NCBI GenBank assembly: GCA_022826045.1
Contig: JAJDVQ010000023.1
Coordinates: 62,001-126,000, forward strand
DNA: 64,000 nucleotides
Origin: Acidimicrobiia bacterium
Lineage (GTDB): Bacteria > Actinomycetota > Acidimicrobiia > Acidimicrobiales > Poriferisodalaceae
Reading direction: 5' to 3'
Shown here: positions 18,299 through 26,206 of the stretch, piece by piece
Layout: the number at the start of each line of letters is the position of its first letter
Numbering within the stretch: the stretch's first letter is position 1
The notes under the pieces: model-generated
The model's database searches: none
What the model saw: only the letters and a program-made list of their open reading frames with translations
What the model was told of the DNA's origin: nothing
Made by a program: the position numbers and the translations under genes

Positions 18299-18372
18299 CG
18301 TCACGTTCTATCGCGGCGGCACCATGGCAGCCTGTCCGGCTTGTGTCGCGGTCGCTCGCGGCACCCGGAGAA

Positions 18373-18413
18373 GCAAGTCGTGACTTGCCTGCAAGTAAAA
18401 GCTTGCCTATAGT
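18373..18413 (+). promoter_or_regulatory. Promoter with overlapping palindromic operator for the ArsR/VOC operon
   Basis: A -35-like TTGCCT (18385-18390) and a -10 TATAGT (18408-18413) are separated by 17 bases. Two overlapping perfect palindromes cover it: GCAAGTC-GT-GACTTGC (18373-18388) and ACTTGC-CT-GCAAGT (18383-18396), with a further GCTTGC half site at 18401. The GTG start of the ArsR gene is nine bases after the -10 box, so the transcript would be leaderless or nearly so. Autorepression by the encoded ArsR protein is the natural reading. Confidence 0.8.
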
Positions 18414-18421
18414 GCCTGGTC

Positions 18422-18703
18422 GTGGCCGATGTCTTCGATGCACTGAACGCACCGGCCCGCCGAGCGATCTTGGACGTCTTGGTCGCTCGGGACGACCAGA
18501 CCCTGTTCGAGATCTGCGGCCGCCTCGCGGCCGAACATGACATCGGACTCAGCCGGCAAGCGATCTCGCAGCATCTCGCCGTTCTCGAAGAGGCGCAGCT
18601 CGTTCGCAGCCGGCGAGACGGTCGCTGCAAATTCCACACCATCGACACCGCCCCGCTGCGAGCGGCAATGGCTCGATGGCTCAACGAGGAGACCAACCCA
18701 TGA
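18422..18703 (+). CDS. ArsR-family winged-helix transcriptional regulator
   Basis: This 93-residue ArsR/SmtB-type repressor starts VADVFDALNAPARRAILDVL. Its recognition region reads LSRQAISQHLAVLEEAQLV, and the wing reads SRRDGRCKFHTID. No metal-binding cysteine motif such as ELCVCDL is present, so the inducer is probably an organic compound rather than a metal. The gene overlaps the next (VOC) gene by ATGA, and its promoter is covered by two palindromes that it very likely binds. Regulator-plus-VOC pairs of this type usually respond to a toxic small molecule. Confidence 0.92.
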   Translation: MADVFDALNAPARRAILDVLVARDDQTLFEICGRLAAEHDIGLSRQAISQHLAVLEEAQLVRSRRDGRCKFHTIDTAPLRAAMARWLNEETNP

Positions 18704-19086
18704 CTATCCGCCTTCACCTGACCGGCGTGTTCGTCGACGACCAAGACGAAGCACTCCGCTTCTACACCGAGGTGCTCGGCTTCGAGGTGCGCACCGACGT
18801 GCCGGTCGGTAACGGCGACCGGTGGCTCACCGTCGGCGCCGAAGGCCAAGACGTCGAGCTGCTCCTCGAGCCATCCGGCCATCCCGCTGTCGCGCCGTAC
18901 CGCGATGCCCTGATCGCCGACGGGATCCCGCTGGCGTCCTTCGCCGTCGACGACATCCAATCGGAGTACGAGCGCCTCCTCGCCGCCGGGGTGACCTTCA
19001 CCCAGCTCCCCACGGAGATGGGACCGGTCACGACCGCAGTTCTCGACGACGGTTGCGGCAACCTCGTCCAACTCCTCGCCTACTGA
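18700..19086 (+). CDS. VOC family (glyoxalase/bleomycin-resistance-like) protein
   Basis: This 128-residue single VOC module contains HLTGVFVDDQDEALRFYTEV, a central VELLLEPSGHP and the terminal ALDDGCGNLVQL-type strand (VLDDGCGNLVQLLAY). The ATG at 18700 overlaps the ArsR stop codon, indicating coupled translation and shared control. It may detoxify or bind the compound sensed by the regulator. The track start at 18676 is eight codons too early. Confidence 0.9.
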   Translation: MTIRLHLTGVFVDDQDEALRFYTEVLGFEVRTDVPVGNGDRWLTVGAEGQDVELLLEPSGHPAVAPYRDALIADGIPLASFAVDDIQSEYERLLAAGVTFTQLPTEMGPVTTAVLDDGCGNLVQLLAY

Positions 19087-19202
19087 CATCGATACCTCGT
19101 CTAGCAGCCGCAGCAGTTACTCGGCACCACGGTCAACGGCGTGAGCTTCGTTGGAGCATTCGCTGACCTATCAAGTCGTTCATTGCTGACTAATCTGGTC
19201 AT

Positions 19203-19487
19203 ATGAGTGCCGGCGCAGTATCCGTTTCCGAGCTGAAGGCCAATCTGTCCCGCTACCTGCGTGAGGCTCGACGAGGCGGCGAGATACAGGTGACTGATCG
19301 CGGCACGCCGGTGGCAAGGCTCGTGCCGCCCGCCGAGGCCGAGGACGAGCACCTCAGCCGGCTGATCAAGTCGGGCGTGCTGCGAGCGGGACACGGAGAT
19401 GCCGCGGCCGTGCTCGACGAGCCTCCCTTGCAGGTCCCGACCAGCCTCTCCGAAGCGTTGGCGGCCGAGAGAGAGGATCGTGTGTGA
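19203..19487 (+). CDS. Phd/YefM-family antitoxin
   Basis: This 94-residue protein has the prevent-host-death pattern VSVSELKANLSRYLREARRG followed by EIQVTDRGTPVARLVP. The first 55 residues form the DNA-binding Phd fold. The C-terminal part would wrap the toxin. The next gene, a PIN toxin, overlaps it by four bases (GTGA), the classical arrangement. TAATCT sits just upstream of ATG 19203 and could be a -10 box for a leaderless message, but no clear -35 was found. Confidence 0.92.
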   Translation: MSAGAVSVSELKANLSRYLREARRGGEIQVTDRGTPVARLVPPAEAEDEHLSRLIKSGVLRAGHGDAAAVLDEPPLQVPTSLSEALAAEREDRV

Positions 19488-19909
19488 GGTACTGGGATAC
19501 CTCGGCGCTCGTGCCGCTCTTCGTTGCCGAATCGACGTCTGACACGGTGCGGTCGTGGCTGCGTGAGGACAGTGTCATCGCAACATGGGCATGGACGCGC
19601 GTCGAGATCGCAAGCGCCATAGAGCGACGGACGCGTGAGGGCGAACTCTCGCGGGAGCAGCGCCGCAGCATCGCGAGCCGATTGGGCGAATTCAGCGCGA
19701 CATGGCACGAAGCGGTCGAGATGCTGCCCGTGCGTTCGCGTGCGACATCGGTGCTGGCACGGCATCCGCTCCGTGCAGCCGACGCCGCCCAACTCGGCGC
19801 CGCACTGCATGTGCAAGAACAACTCGGCGTCCGGTTGCAGTTCGTGAGCCTGGACCAACGCCTCACCGAAGCAGCCGAACGCGAAGGACTCGCCATCGTC
19901 TCCGCATGA
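19484..19909 (+). CDS. vapC: PIN-domain ribonuclease toxin, VapC family
   Basis: This 141-residue PIN protein begins RYWDTSALVPLFVAE with the first catalytic aspartate, followed by WTRVEIASAIERR with the glutamate. Its C terminus has LRAADAAQLGAALHVQ and FVSLDQRLTEAAEREGL, carrying the remaining acidic residues. PIN toxins cleave RNA, often initiator tRNA or rRNA loops, in a Mg-dependent way. It overlaps the Phd-type antitoxin gene by GTGA and would be neutralised by it. Confidence 0.93.
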   Translation: MRYWDTSALVPLFVAESTSDTVRSWLREDSVIATWAWTRVEIASAIERRTREGELSREQRRSIASRLGEFSATWHEAVEMLPVRSRATSVLARHPLRAADAAQLGAALHVQEQLGVRLQFVSLDQRLTEAAEREGLAIVSA

Positions 19910-20002
19910 GCCGCGGGTGTCAGATACTCCCTTGCAAGCGGGTTCGTCAGGCTGGCAGGGCTGTTCCTTGGTCGCGGAGGTGGATGACTCCCTTCCTGTC
20001 GG

Positions 20003-20422
20003 TCAGTCCGGAGCGGTCGGCTCGGCTGGCTCGGTGCCGACGAGGAGGTGGACGGGTTCTGCGTCGGGATAGGTGGCGATCAGGTGGAGGTCGCCGCCTG
20101 TGGCGCGCACGAACGAGCGCAGTGTCGACAGCAGCATGTTGCTGCGGTTCTCGAGCCGGGAGACCTCTGACTGGTCCATGCGCAGATGTTCGGCGATGTG
20201 CTGTTGGGTGAGCGTGCGGGCCTTGCGCACTTGCGCCAGGGTGGCCTGGTGCCGCTCGATCTCGGCTCGCACTGCCTCGTAACGCGCTCGGGCTTCCGGG
20301 TGGGATTGGATTCGTTCGTGCACCGGTCCCATCGAGAGGTCCCGTTCCCATGCGCCCGGCGGTACGTCATCGACGTCGGCGGTGTCCACGGGGACCTGTT
20401 CAAGTCGTTCGCTGTCGTGCAT
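20003..20422 (-). CDS. Xre-family HTH antitoxin (HigA-like)
   Basis: This is a 139-residue protein with a helix-turn-helix in its second half: ARTLTQQHIAEHLRMDQSEVSRLENR, an Xre/Cro-type motif. The start ATG 20422 is preceded by AGAAGGGACACA, whereas the track start at 20653 runs through the partner toxin gene in another frame. The upstream gene encodes a HigB-like toxin and ends inside the first codons of this one. Toxin-before-antitoxin order is characteristic of higBA loci. Confidence 0.88.
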   Translation of the reverse strand: MHDSERLEQVPVDTADVDDVPPGAWERDLSMGPVHERIQSHPEARARYEAVRAEIERHQATLAQVRKARTLTQQHIAEHLRMDQSEVSRLENRSNMLLSTLRSFVRATGGDLHLIATYPDAEPVHLLVGTEPAEPTAPD

Positions 20423-20936
20423 TGTGTCCCTTCTTGCTTCCTTCTGGGCGAAGATGCTCGGCGCGCAATTGGCGCCTAGTTGCGTCCTCGCTTGACAATC
20501 GGGCGAAGCCGGGGTTCCGGCTGCACCATTGATCAAGTCGCTGCTGCGCATGATCAAGTCGCTGCTGCGCACGCTCGACGTTGGCCGGATACCAGCGATT
20601 GCCGAGCGTCGTCTTGTCGCCGCCGACCAATGCGACTGCGATGGTGTGTCCACTCTCGTTTCGAGCGAACCCCACGAGAACCCGGATCACGGGCGGCCCG
20701 GTGGCGTAGGGCGTGGTTTCCGTCGGAGGCGTTCGTCTCAGCGCCCGAATGTCGTACCGCGCCGAGACCACCTCGTGGCACTCCGGATCGCCGAGGCTCC
20801 TGCCATGGAGCTCAAGCGCTCCCAGCAGCGCTGCGATCTCCGCGGTGACCTCCCACCAGTCCACGCCTCCCGTGAGTGAGCCGTCGGTGAGGCTTGTGAG
20901 CCAAGTCTCGAAGAGCGGATGGAGAACGACCTCCAT
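20400..20936 (-). CDS. HigB/RelE-type toxin
   Basis: The 178-residue product from ATG 20936 begins MEVVLHPLFETWLTSL. It contains ARYDIRALRRT, VIRVLVGF and the family-typical GGDKTTLGNRWYP, as in phage Gp49/HigB-type mRNA interferases. The C terminus after AQQRLDQW is a long poorly conserved tail of about 40 residues. An in-frame 21-bp duplication gives AQQRLDH-AQQRLDQ. The gene overlaps the HTH antitoxin gene by 23 bases, consistent with coupled translation. Confidence 0.8.
   Translation of the reverse strand: MEVVLHPLFETWLTSLTDGSLTGGVDWWEVTAEIAALLGALELHGRSLGDPECHEVVSARYDIRALRRTPPTETTPYATGPPVIRVLVGFARNESGHTIAVALVGGDKTTLGNRWYPANVERAQQRLDHAQQRLDQWCSRNPGFARLSSEDATRRQLRAEHLRPEGSKKGHNARQRTT
20531..20572. 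repeat. 21-bp tandem duplication inside the HigB-like gene
   Basis: GATCAAGTCGCTGCTGCGCA(T/C) occurs twice in immediate succession, 20531-20551 and 20552-20572. The two copies differ at the last base only. The duplication is in frame and adds seven residues (AQQRLDH/Q) at the end of the toxin's catalytic core. The near identity suggests a recent slippage event. Confidence 0.85.
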
Positions 20937-20950
20937 GTCATGCACTCTAG

Positions 20951-21169
20951 CGCATATGCAATGAAACTCATATCGGCTGCGGGCCGCCATCCGGCGACGG
21001 CAGCGGGGACTGGCTGGCCGAGGGCGACATCGGCGAGTGCGCCTACTTCGCCAACGCCGCCACGCTCGCTGAACTCGAGGCCATGATTCGAGAGGCCGCC
21101 GACCTAGCCGGCGCAGAACCCGAGATCGTCATCATGTCGGAGACTGTCACCGACCCAGTCACAGCCTGA
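20951..21169 (+). pseudogene. HicB-like antitoxin remnant without an intact start
   Basis: A reading frame open after the TAG at 20948 encodes GDWLAEGDIGECAYFANAAT then LAELEAMIREAADLAG and ends at TGA 21169. This is reminiscent of HicB or DUF1902-type proteins (a beta strand pair followed by a TLxELxxMIxEA helix). There is no canonical start in frame before the internal ATG of MIREA. The ATG at 20961 (MKLISAAGRHP) is in a different frame, so a frameshift near 20985 may have split the gene. The remaining bases to 21403 show nothing I can identify. Confidence 0.35.
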
Positions 21170-21403
21170 TCCCATCGGGCCGAACAAGACTCGCTGGATG
21201 CGGAGGGGCTGCGGGGGCTCGCGGCCCGAGTTGCCGACGGCGAGTCCGTCACCCTTCGCACTTCCTGAACTGTGTCCTGGGGCACTTCCCCCCGTTGGCC
21301 GGTCAGGTGGATAGGGCGGGCTGGTTGCCCGGTGGCTCTCACCCGACTGCCGAGTGGGGTCTGCCGCTGTCGGGAGGGCGGCCGATGACCGGGCCGAGAT
21401 GTG

Positions 21404-22576
21404 TCAGATGTCGATGCGGTAGAGCTCGGCGGCGTTGAGGGACATGATGCGCTCGACGTCGTCGCGGGGGATTCCTTCGAGGGCTTTGACCAGGTCGTGG
21501 TCGTCGCGGGGGTAGAGGCAGGTGGGGTGGGGGAAGTCGGTCTCGAACATGAGTGACTGGGCGCCTACGTACTCGAGCGTGGGCCTAACCGTTGAGCGTT
21601 CGAACCAGAAGCAACCGTAGAACTGGCGGCGGAAGTAGTCCGACGGCAGCATCGACAGTTCGGCCAGCTCGTTCGGCGCCGTCTCGTGCATCTGGTGGTC
21701 GAGCACTTCGAGGAAGAAGGGCAGCCAGCCCACTCCGCTCTCGACCGAGACGAACTTCACGTCCGGGAAGCGTTCGGGCACGCCGGAGTAGATCATGTTG
21801 CCGACAATCCGGGCGTTGCCCATGAACAGGTTCGCCGAGCCCACCGCCAGCCTCCGCTCGGGCCCGAACGACGGCCATGGCGCCTTGCCGTAGTAGTCGA
21901 GGTTCCCCTTCGACGAGCCGATGTGGAAGTTGACCGGTATCGCGAGGTCTGAGCACACCTGCCAGACCGGATCCCAGTGCGATGTCGCCATATCGGGCAG
22001 CCCGGCTTCCTCGGGATTGGAGCAGGTCACGATGCCGCGCAGGCCGTTGGCGTGGCAGCGCTCGATCTCGCGCACCGCAGCGTCGAGGTCCCACCACGGC
22101 AGCAGCGCCATGCCGAAGACCCGCTGGTTGCTGGCCTCCTGGAACTCCGCGAGGGCGTCGTTGTAGATCTCCACCGAGATGAGCCGCAGGGCGTCGTCGG
22201 GCGACTTCAGGAAGTTCTGGTTGCCGAAGCCGGCCACGTTCGGATACATGATCTGCGCGTCGAGGCCGAGCTCGTCGAGCATGGCAACCCGGGCCTCGGC
22301 GTCATAGCTGGCACGGTGCACCATCTCGTTGTCGAAGTCGAAGAACACCGTGCCGGTGACCTTCTGGCCGTCGGGATCGACGACCGACGAGGCGATCGGC
22401 AGCCCAATAGGAATGGCGTCGTCGAACCACCAGCGGCGCTTGCCGTCGCGCTCAGTCATGCGTGGCACGCGGTCGCGGTACTTCGCCGGCGCGCGCGACG
22501 TCCACAGGTCGTACGGCTCCGACCAGTGGCTGTCGGTGTCGATGATCTTGAGATCGTCGAGGATCGTGCCGCTCAT
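21404..22576 (-). CDS. Amidohydrolase family protein (amidohydrolase-2, TIM barrel)
   Basis: This is a 390-residue protein of the PF04909 amidohydrolase type. It has KIIDTDSHWSEP at the N terminus (metal-binding region, with a DxDSH pattern), IPVNFHIGSSKG in the middle, FVSVESGVGWLPFFLEVLD and FETDFPHPTCLYP near the end with the catalytic aspartate. Related actinobacterial enzymes decarboxylate or hydrolyse aromatic or CoA-linked substrates. It lies 25 bp downstream of the DsbA-like selenoprotein candidate and probably shares its transcript with it and the double CoA-transferase. Confidence 0.9.
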   Translation of the reverse strand: MSGTILDDLKIIDTDSHWSEPYDLWTSRAPAKYRDRVPRMTERDGKRRWWFDDAIPIGLPIASSVVDPDGQKVTGTVFFDFDNEMVHRASYDAEARVAMLDELGLDAQIMYPNVAGFGNQNFLKSPDDALRLISVEIYNDALAEFQEASNQRVFGMALLPWWDLDAAVREIERCHANGLRGIVTCSNPEEAGLPDMATSHWDPVWQVCSDLAIPVNFHIGSSKGNLDYYGKAPWPSFGPERRLAVGSANLFMGNARIVGNMIYSGVPERFPDVKFVSVESGVGWLPFFLEVLDHQMHETAPNELAELSMLPSDYFRRQFYGCFWFERSTVRPTLEYVGAQSLMFETDFPHPTCLYPRDDHDLVKALEGIPRDDVERIMSLNAAELYRIDI

Positions 22577-22601
22577 CGACCTAGAACCTCTGCAGGGATC
22601 C

Positions 22602-23264
22602 TCAGCCGACTGGCGGGACGGTGACCGGGCGTTCGCCGAACTCGGGACGCTCGGTGCGGGTCTTCTTCAGCTCCCAGAAACCGTCGATGTCCATCATGGC
22701 CACCATGCCGTCCCACAGCTTCAGGGCGTCTTCGCCCTTGGGCGCCCGCGTGATGACCGGGCCGAAGATGCCCACCCGCTCGCCGTCGCTGCGGTCGAGG
22801 GCGATGATCGGCGTGCCGACATCGGTGCCCACGAGCGCCAAGCCCTCGTCCATGCGGGTGCGGATCTCGGCATCCCACTTCTCATCCGCGGCTGCCTTGG
22901 CGTGCTCGGGATCGATGCCCAACTCCTCGAGCGCCTTCGCGATGTCGAAGTCACGGTCACCGTCGTGGTGGATGCGGCTGGCAAAGTCCCAGTAGACGCC
23001 GAACACTGCATCGTCGCCCTCGGCGGCCCGGATCGACTCCATGACCCGCAGCTGACCGTGCGTGCCCACCACCGCGTCATAGTACGGGCTGTCTGTCGGA
23101 GGCTCATTCTTGAAGAGCAGGCTGATCGGCTGCCACTTCACCTTCAGGTTGCGCTCGGAAGCAACGTCATCGACGACCCACCTGGCCGTCACCCAGCACC
23201 AAGGTCAGATGGGGTCTACCCAGAACTCGATCTCGGCGGCTTCGGTTCCCGTGTCAGTTGCCAT
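22602..23264 (-). CDS. Putative selenoprotein: DsbA-family, mycothiol-dependent nitroreductase-like, with UPWC active site
   Basis: The ORF track starts this gene at GTG 23192, but its fold is then missing the first strand and active site. Reading upstream in the same frame gives ATG 23264 and 19 sensible residues ending EFWVDPI. A TGA follows (minus strand 23207-23205), then PWCWVTARWVV. DsbA-like Rv2466c-type proteins have WFDPLCPWCW at this place, so the TGA sits exactly where the first cysteine of CPWC belongs, at residue 20, with Cys23 retained. The rest of the protein matches the family: RIHHDGDRDFD, VGTPIIAL, FGPVITRAPKGEDALKLWD and FWELKKTRTERPEF. The simplest reading is selenocysteine (UxxC redox motif). 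A nonsense mutation or base error is the alternative. Stems such as CCU-U-GG/CC-AGG can be drawn just after the TGA, but they are not proof of a SECIS. Confidence 0.78.
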
Positions 23265-23365
23265 GCGGGCAATCTACCCGTGCTGCGCGGCCCCCAACCG
23301 GGGCGTCTGCTCTCCCCGCTCTTGTTCGTTGCGCTCACGGGCCGCTCGGGCCCTTGGCTGCGCGG

Positions 23366-26119
23366 CTACATCGACGAGCCGTCGGGGTTGAGGTAGTCGC
23401 GGGTGATGTGACCCTCGTCGCACAGCGCCTGCCACTCAGCGTCGTCGAGGCCCAGGAGGTCCCGGTAGACGTACTCGTTCGCGTCGCCGAGGATGCCGAT
23501 GGGCCGCCATGGCATCTCGGGGCCGTCCCAGCGCCACTGCCGGCCCGGGTAGCTGTGCCAGCCCTGCTCGACCGAGCCGTTCTCGCGGAACCAGCAGCGA
23601 TCGCTCATCTGCGGGTCGGCACGCAGCTGCGATTCGCGCAGCACCGGCCCGGCGGGCACGCCTGCTTGCTGGCACAGGTGGAAGACCTCAGCGGAGGTGC
23701 GAGCCGAGGTCCAGGCGCTGATGCGCTGGTCGATGTGGTCGTGGTGCTCGAAGCGCCCGGCCAGTGTTGCCAGTCGTTCGTCGTCGGCAAGAGCGGATTG
23801 ATCGGCGTTGTCGGGCGCCCGCGCCGCTCCGTCCGTGCCACTGTCACTGGCATCTCCGACGAGTGAGGACTGGTTTCCGCTGCCGCCGTCGATCAGCCGC
23901 GCCAACCCATGCCAGTGGTCGTCGGTCTCGCAGGCGATCACCGCCCACTCGTCGTCGTGGTCTGGCCGGGCGGGGTCGACAGCGCACGGGTAGCAGCCCT
24001 GCGGAGCGCGCGCGATCGAGCGGTTCCCGACGGGCCGATGGCGAGTGCCGGTGGCCGCAGCGTCGATGAAGTACTCCCCGATGTGCTGCATGACGTTCTC
24101 CGATTGGGAGAACTCGATCAGCTCGCCGACGCCCGTGCCCCCGTTCCCTTCAGCGCCGTCGCGGCGCCGCAGCACGGCCAGTAGTGCAAACGCTGCGGTC
24201 GCGGCACTGGCGGGGTCCATGTGGAAGACAGACGTCAGGCTTGTGGGGTCCTCGTCGGCGTAGCCGCGCAGCCCAGTCAGCCCGCAGAGCGCCTCGAAGT
24301 TGGCGCCGAAGCCGACCCAATCCGAGTACGGGCCTTCGAGGCCCATGGGCGGCATCCGCAGCACAATCGTCCGTGGGTTGACCGAATGCACGGTGTCCCA
24401 GTCGAGGCCCAGCTTCGGCAGCACGCCGAGCGAATTGTTCTCGACGATCACATCGCACTCGCGCACGAGGCGGTGCAGCGTGGCGCGTCCGAGCTCGGTC
24501 CGAGGGTCGAGGGTGCAGCTCAGCTTGCCTCGGGCATGCGCGCTGAACAGGTTCTGGCGGTTCCAGGGGCGACGACCCGGGTCGTGATCGGGATAGCCCG
24601 ACAGAGGGCCCAACTCGGGGTTGATCTCCCGGGGCGGGCGGGGCATCAGTCCGCGGGTGGCCGTCGGGAACACGAACGGATTGTCCACCCGGATGACCTG
24701 CGCTCCGAGGTCTCCCAGATACATCGTGCAGGCAGGCCCGGCCCACACCACCGTCAGGTCCAGCACTCGTATGCCGTCCAGCGGCAGTCCCGCGGGCGGT
24801 CTCGCGCTGGGCGTGACAGGTGCTGGCGGGTTGCTGCTCGGATCATCGCCATGAGCACCTGCTCGCAGCTGCTCGGCGACTGCAGCCCGTATGTCGGCAT
24901 CGTGTTCTCCGAGCAGCGGTGCAGGGCGTGGTGCAGCACGTGCGGGCTGCGGAGAACCTGTCGCTGGCGATCCGTGCACCCGGAACGGTGCGTCGAGCTG
25001 CGTGACGGTGCCGGCTGCAGCATGCTCGACCGGCACGAAGAAGCCGCGAGCCACGAAGTGCGGATCGTCGAGCAGGTCAATGGGCGCATTCAGCGGCGTC
25101 ACGCCCCACTTGTTGACCTGCGCTGCGGCTGCCACCGTGTCCTGGGTGTGCCCTGCCAGCCAAACGAACAATGACGTCTCGACGATGTCGGGCAGATCCG
25201 GATCAGCGATCCAGGCCGGATTCGAGAAGCGCTCCGCCAGCGAAGCGCCGCCGCCCTCATCGCCTCCCAGACCGGCGTCGGTGAGCGTCTTCACCATGCG
25301 CGGCGCCCACGACGGCAAGGTGAACACCAGTGCCCAGCCGTTCGAAGTGGGGTAGAAGCCCACCGGCGACGCACGCTGGGGCTGGCGGGCGTCGCGGCCC
25401 ACGTCCGAGCCGGTGTAGGCCTCATAGAGCAGGTACGACGCCCGGCGGTCGATCGTGCCCGCCTGCGCTTCGAAGGCCGACACGTCGATGTGCGCCGAGC
25501 GCCCGCTGCGCTGGCTCGTCATCAGCGCCGCCAGCGTCGGCACCGCCGCCAGGTTGCCCACCTGGTAGGAGGTGACGTCGCCGCTGAGCTTGACGGGTTC
25601 GCGCTCTTCGATGCCAGTGCCCCACATCGGTCCGCCCATGGCGTACGTCACGATGTCGCTGCCTCGATAGCCGGCCACGGCGTAGGGGCCGGCCTGGCCG
25701 AACGGCGTGATCGAGGTGAGCACGATGCCCGGCCGCAGACCGCACATGGCGTCGTAGCCCAGCCCGACGGCATCGAGATGACCGGGAGCGAATGCCTCGA
25801 TCACGATGTCGGACTCGGCAACGAGCGACCGGACGAATTCGATGTCGCCGGCGTTGGGCGATCCGCTGCCGATGTCGGCGATCACGCTGCGCTTGTTGGT
25901 GTTCAGGTGCAGGAAGAGCGGCGACCGCTCCGAGCTGTCGGTGCCCTGTGGCGGCGTCGCATTCTCGCCCCACGGGCCATGACGGCGCGCCGGATCCCCG
26001 CCGGGCGGCTCCACTTTGATGACATCGGCGCCATGGTCGGCGAAGAGCTTCCCCAGAAACGGACCCGAGATTCCCGAAGCGAGCTCCAGCACCCGTATGC
26101 CGGCCAACAACTGACTCAC
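23366..26119 (-). CDS. Tandem (two-domain) CaiB/BaiF CoA-transferase
   Basis: This 917-residue protein contains two complete class III CoA-transferase modules. The first starts LAGIRVLELASGISGPFLGK, with VIKVEPPGGDPAR. The second starts near residue 440 with LDGIRVLDLTVVWAGPACTM, with VIRVDNPFVFP. The linker is rich in proline and alanine. Family III enzymes move CoA between acids and work as interlocked dimers, so the fusion may represent an intramolecular pair. The start is GTG 26119. It lies upstream of the selenoprotein candidate (101 bp) and the amidohydrolase on the same strand, suggesting one catabolic operon. Confidence 0.9.
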   Translation of the reverse strand: MSQLLAGIRVLELASGISGPFLGKLFADHGADVIKVEPPGGDPARRHGPWGENATPPQGTDSSERSPLFLHLNTNKRSVIADIGSGSPNAGDIEFVRSLVAESDIVIEAFAPGHLDAVGLGYDAMCGLRPGIVLTSITPFGQAGPYAVAGYRGSDIVTYAMGGPMWGTGIEEREPVKLSGDVTSYQVGNLAAVPTLAALMTSQRSGRSAHIDVSAFEAQAGTIDRRASYLLYEAYTGSDVGRDARQPQRASPVGFYPTSNGWALVFTLPSWAPRMVKTLTDAGLGGDEGGGASLAERFSNPAWIADPDLPDIVETSLFVWLAGHTQDTVAAAAQVNKWGVTPLNAPIDLLDDPHFVARGFFVPVEHAAAGTVTQLDAPFRVHGSPATGSPQPARAAPRPAPLLGEHDADIRAAVAEQLRAGAHGDDPSSNPPAPVTPSARPPAGLPLDGIRVLDLTVVWAGPACTMYLGDLGAQVIRVDNPFVFPTATRGLMPRPPREINPELGPLSGYPDHDPGRRPWNRQNLFSAHARGKLSCTLDPRTELGRATLHRLVRECDVIVENNSLGVLPKLGLDWDTVHSVNPRTIVLRMPPMGLEGPYSDWVGFGANFEALCGLTGLRGYADEDPTSLTSVFHMDPASAATAAFALLAVLRRRDGAEGNGGTGVGELIEFSQSENVMQHIGEYFIDAAATGTRHRPVGNRSIARAPQGCYPCAVDPARPDHDDEWAVIACETDDHWHGLARLIDGGSGNQSSLVGDASDSGTDGAARAPDNADQSALADDERLATLAGRFEHHDHIDQRISAWTSARTSAEVFHLCQQAGVPAGPVLRESQLRADPQMSDRCWFRENGSVEQGWHSYPGRQWRWDGPEMPWRPIGILGDANEYVYRDLLGLDDAEWQALCDEGHITRDYLNPDGSSM

Positions 26120-26206
26120 TGCTGCCCCCTTGCCCGGCTCCGAGGACCGGTCGGACGGGGAAAGTATGGCCGAAGACCTCGAGCGGCTCGCCGGCCCGCC
26201 GCCCCC

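Noticed and set aside
23192-23192. GTG as true start of the DsbA-like gene
   Set aside because: It removes the first strand and the CxxC region that define the fold, whereas the upstream frame supplies them with only one TGA at the catalytic position.
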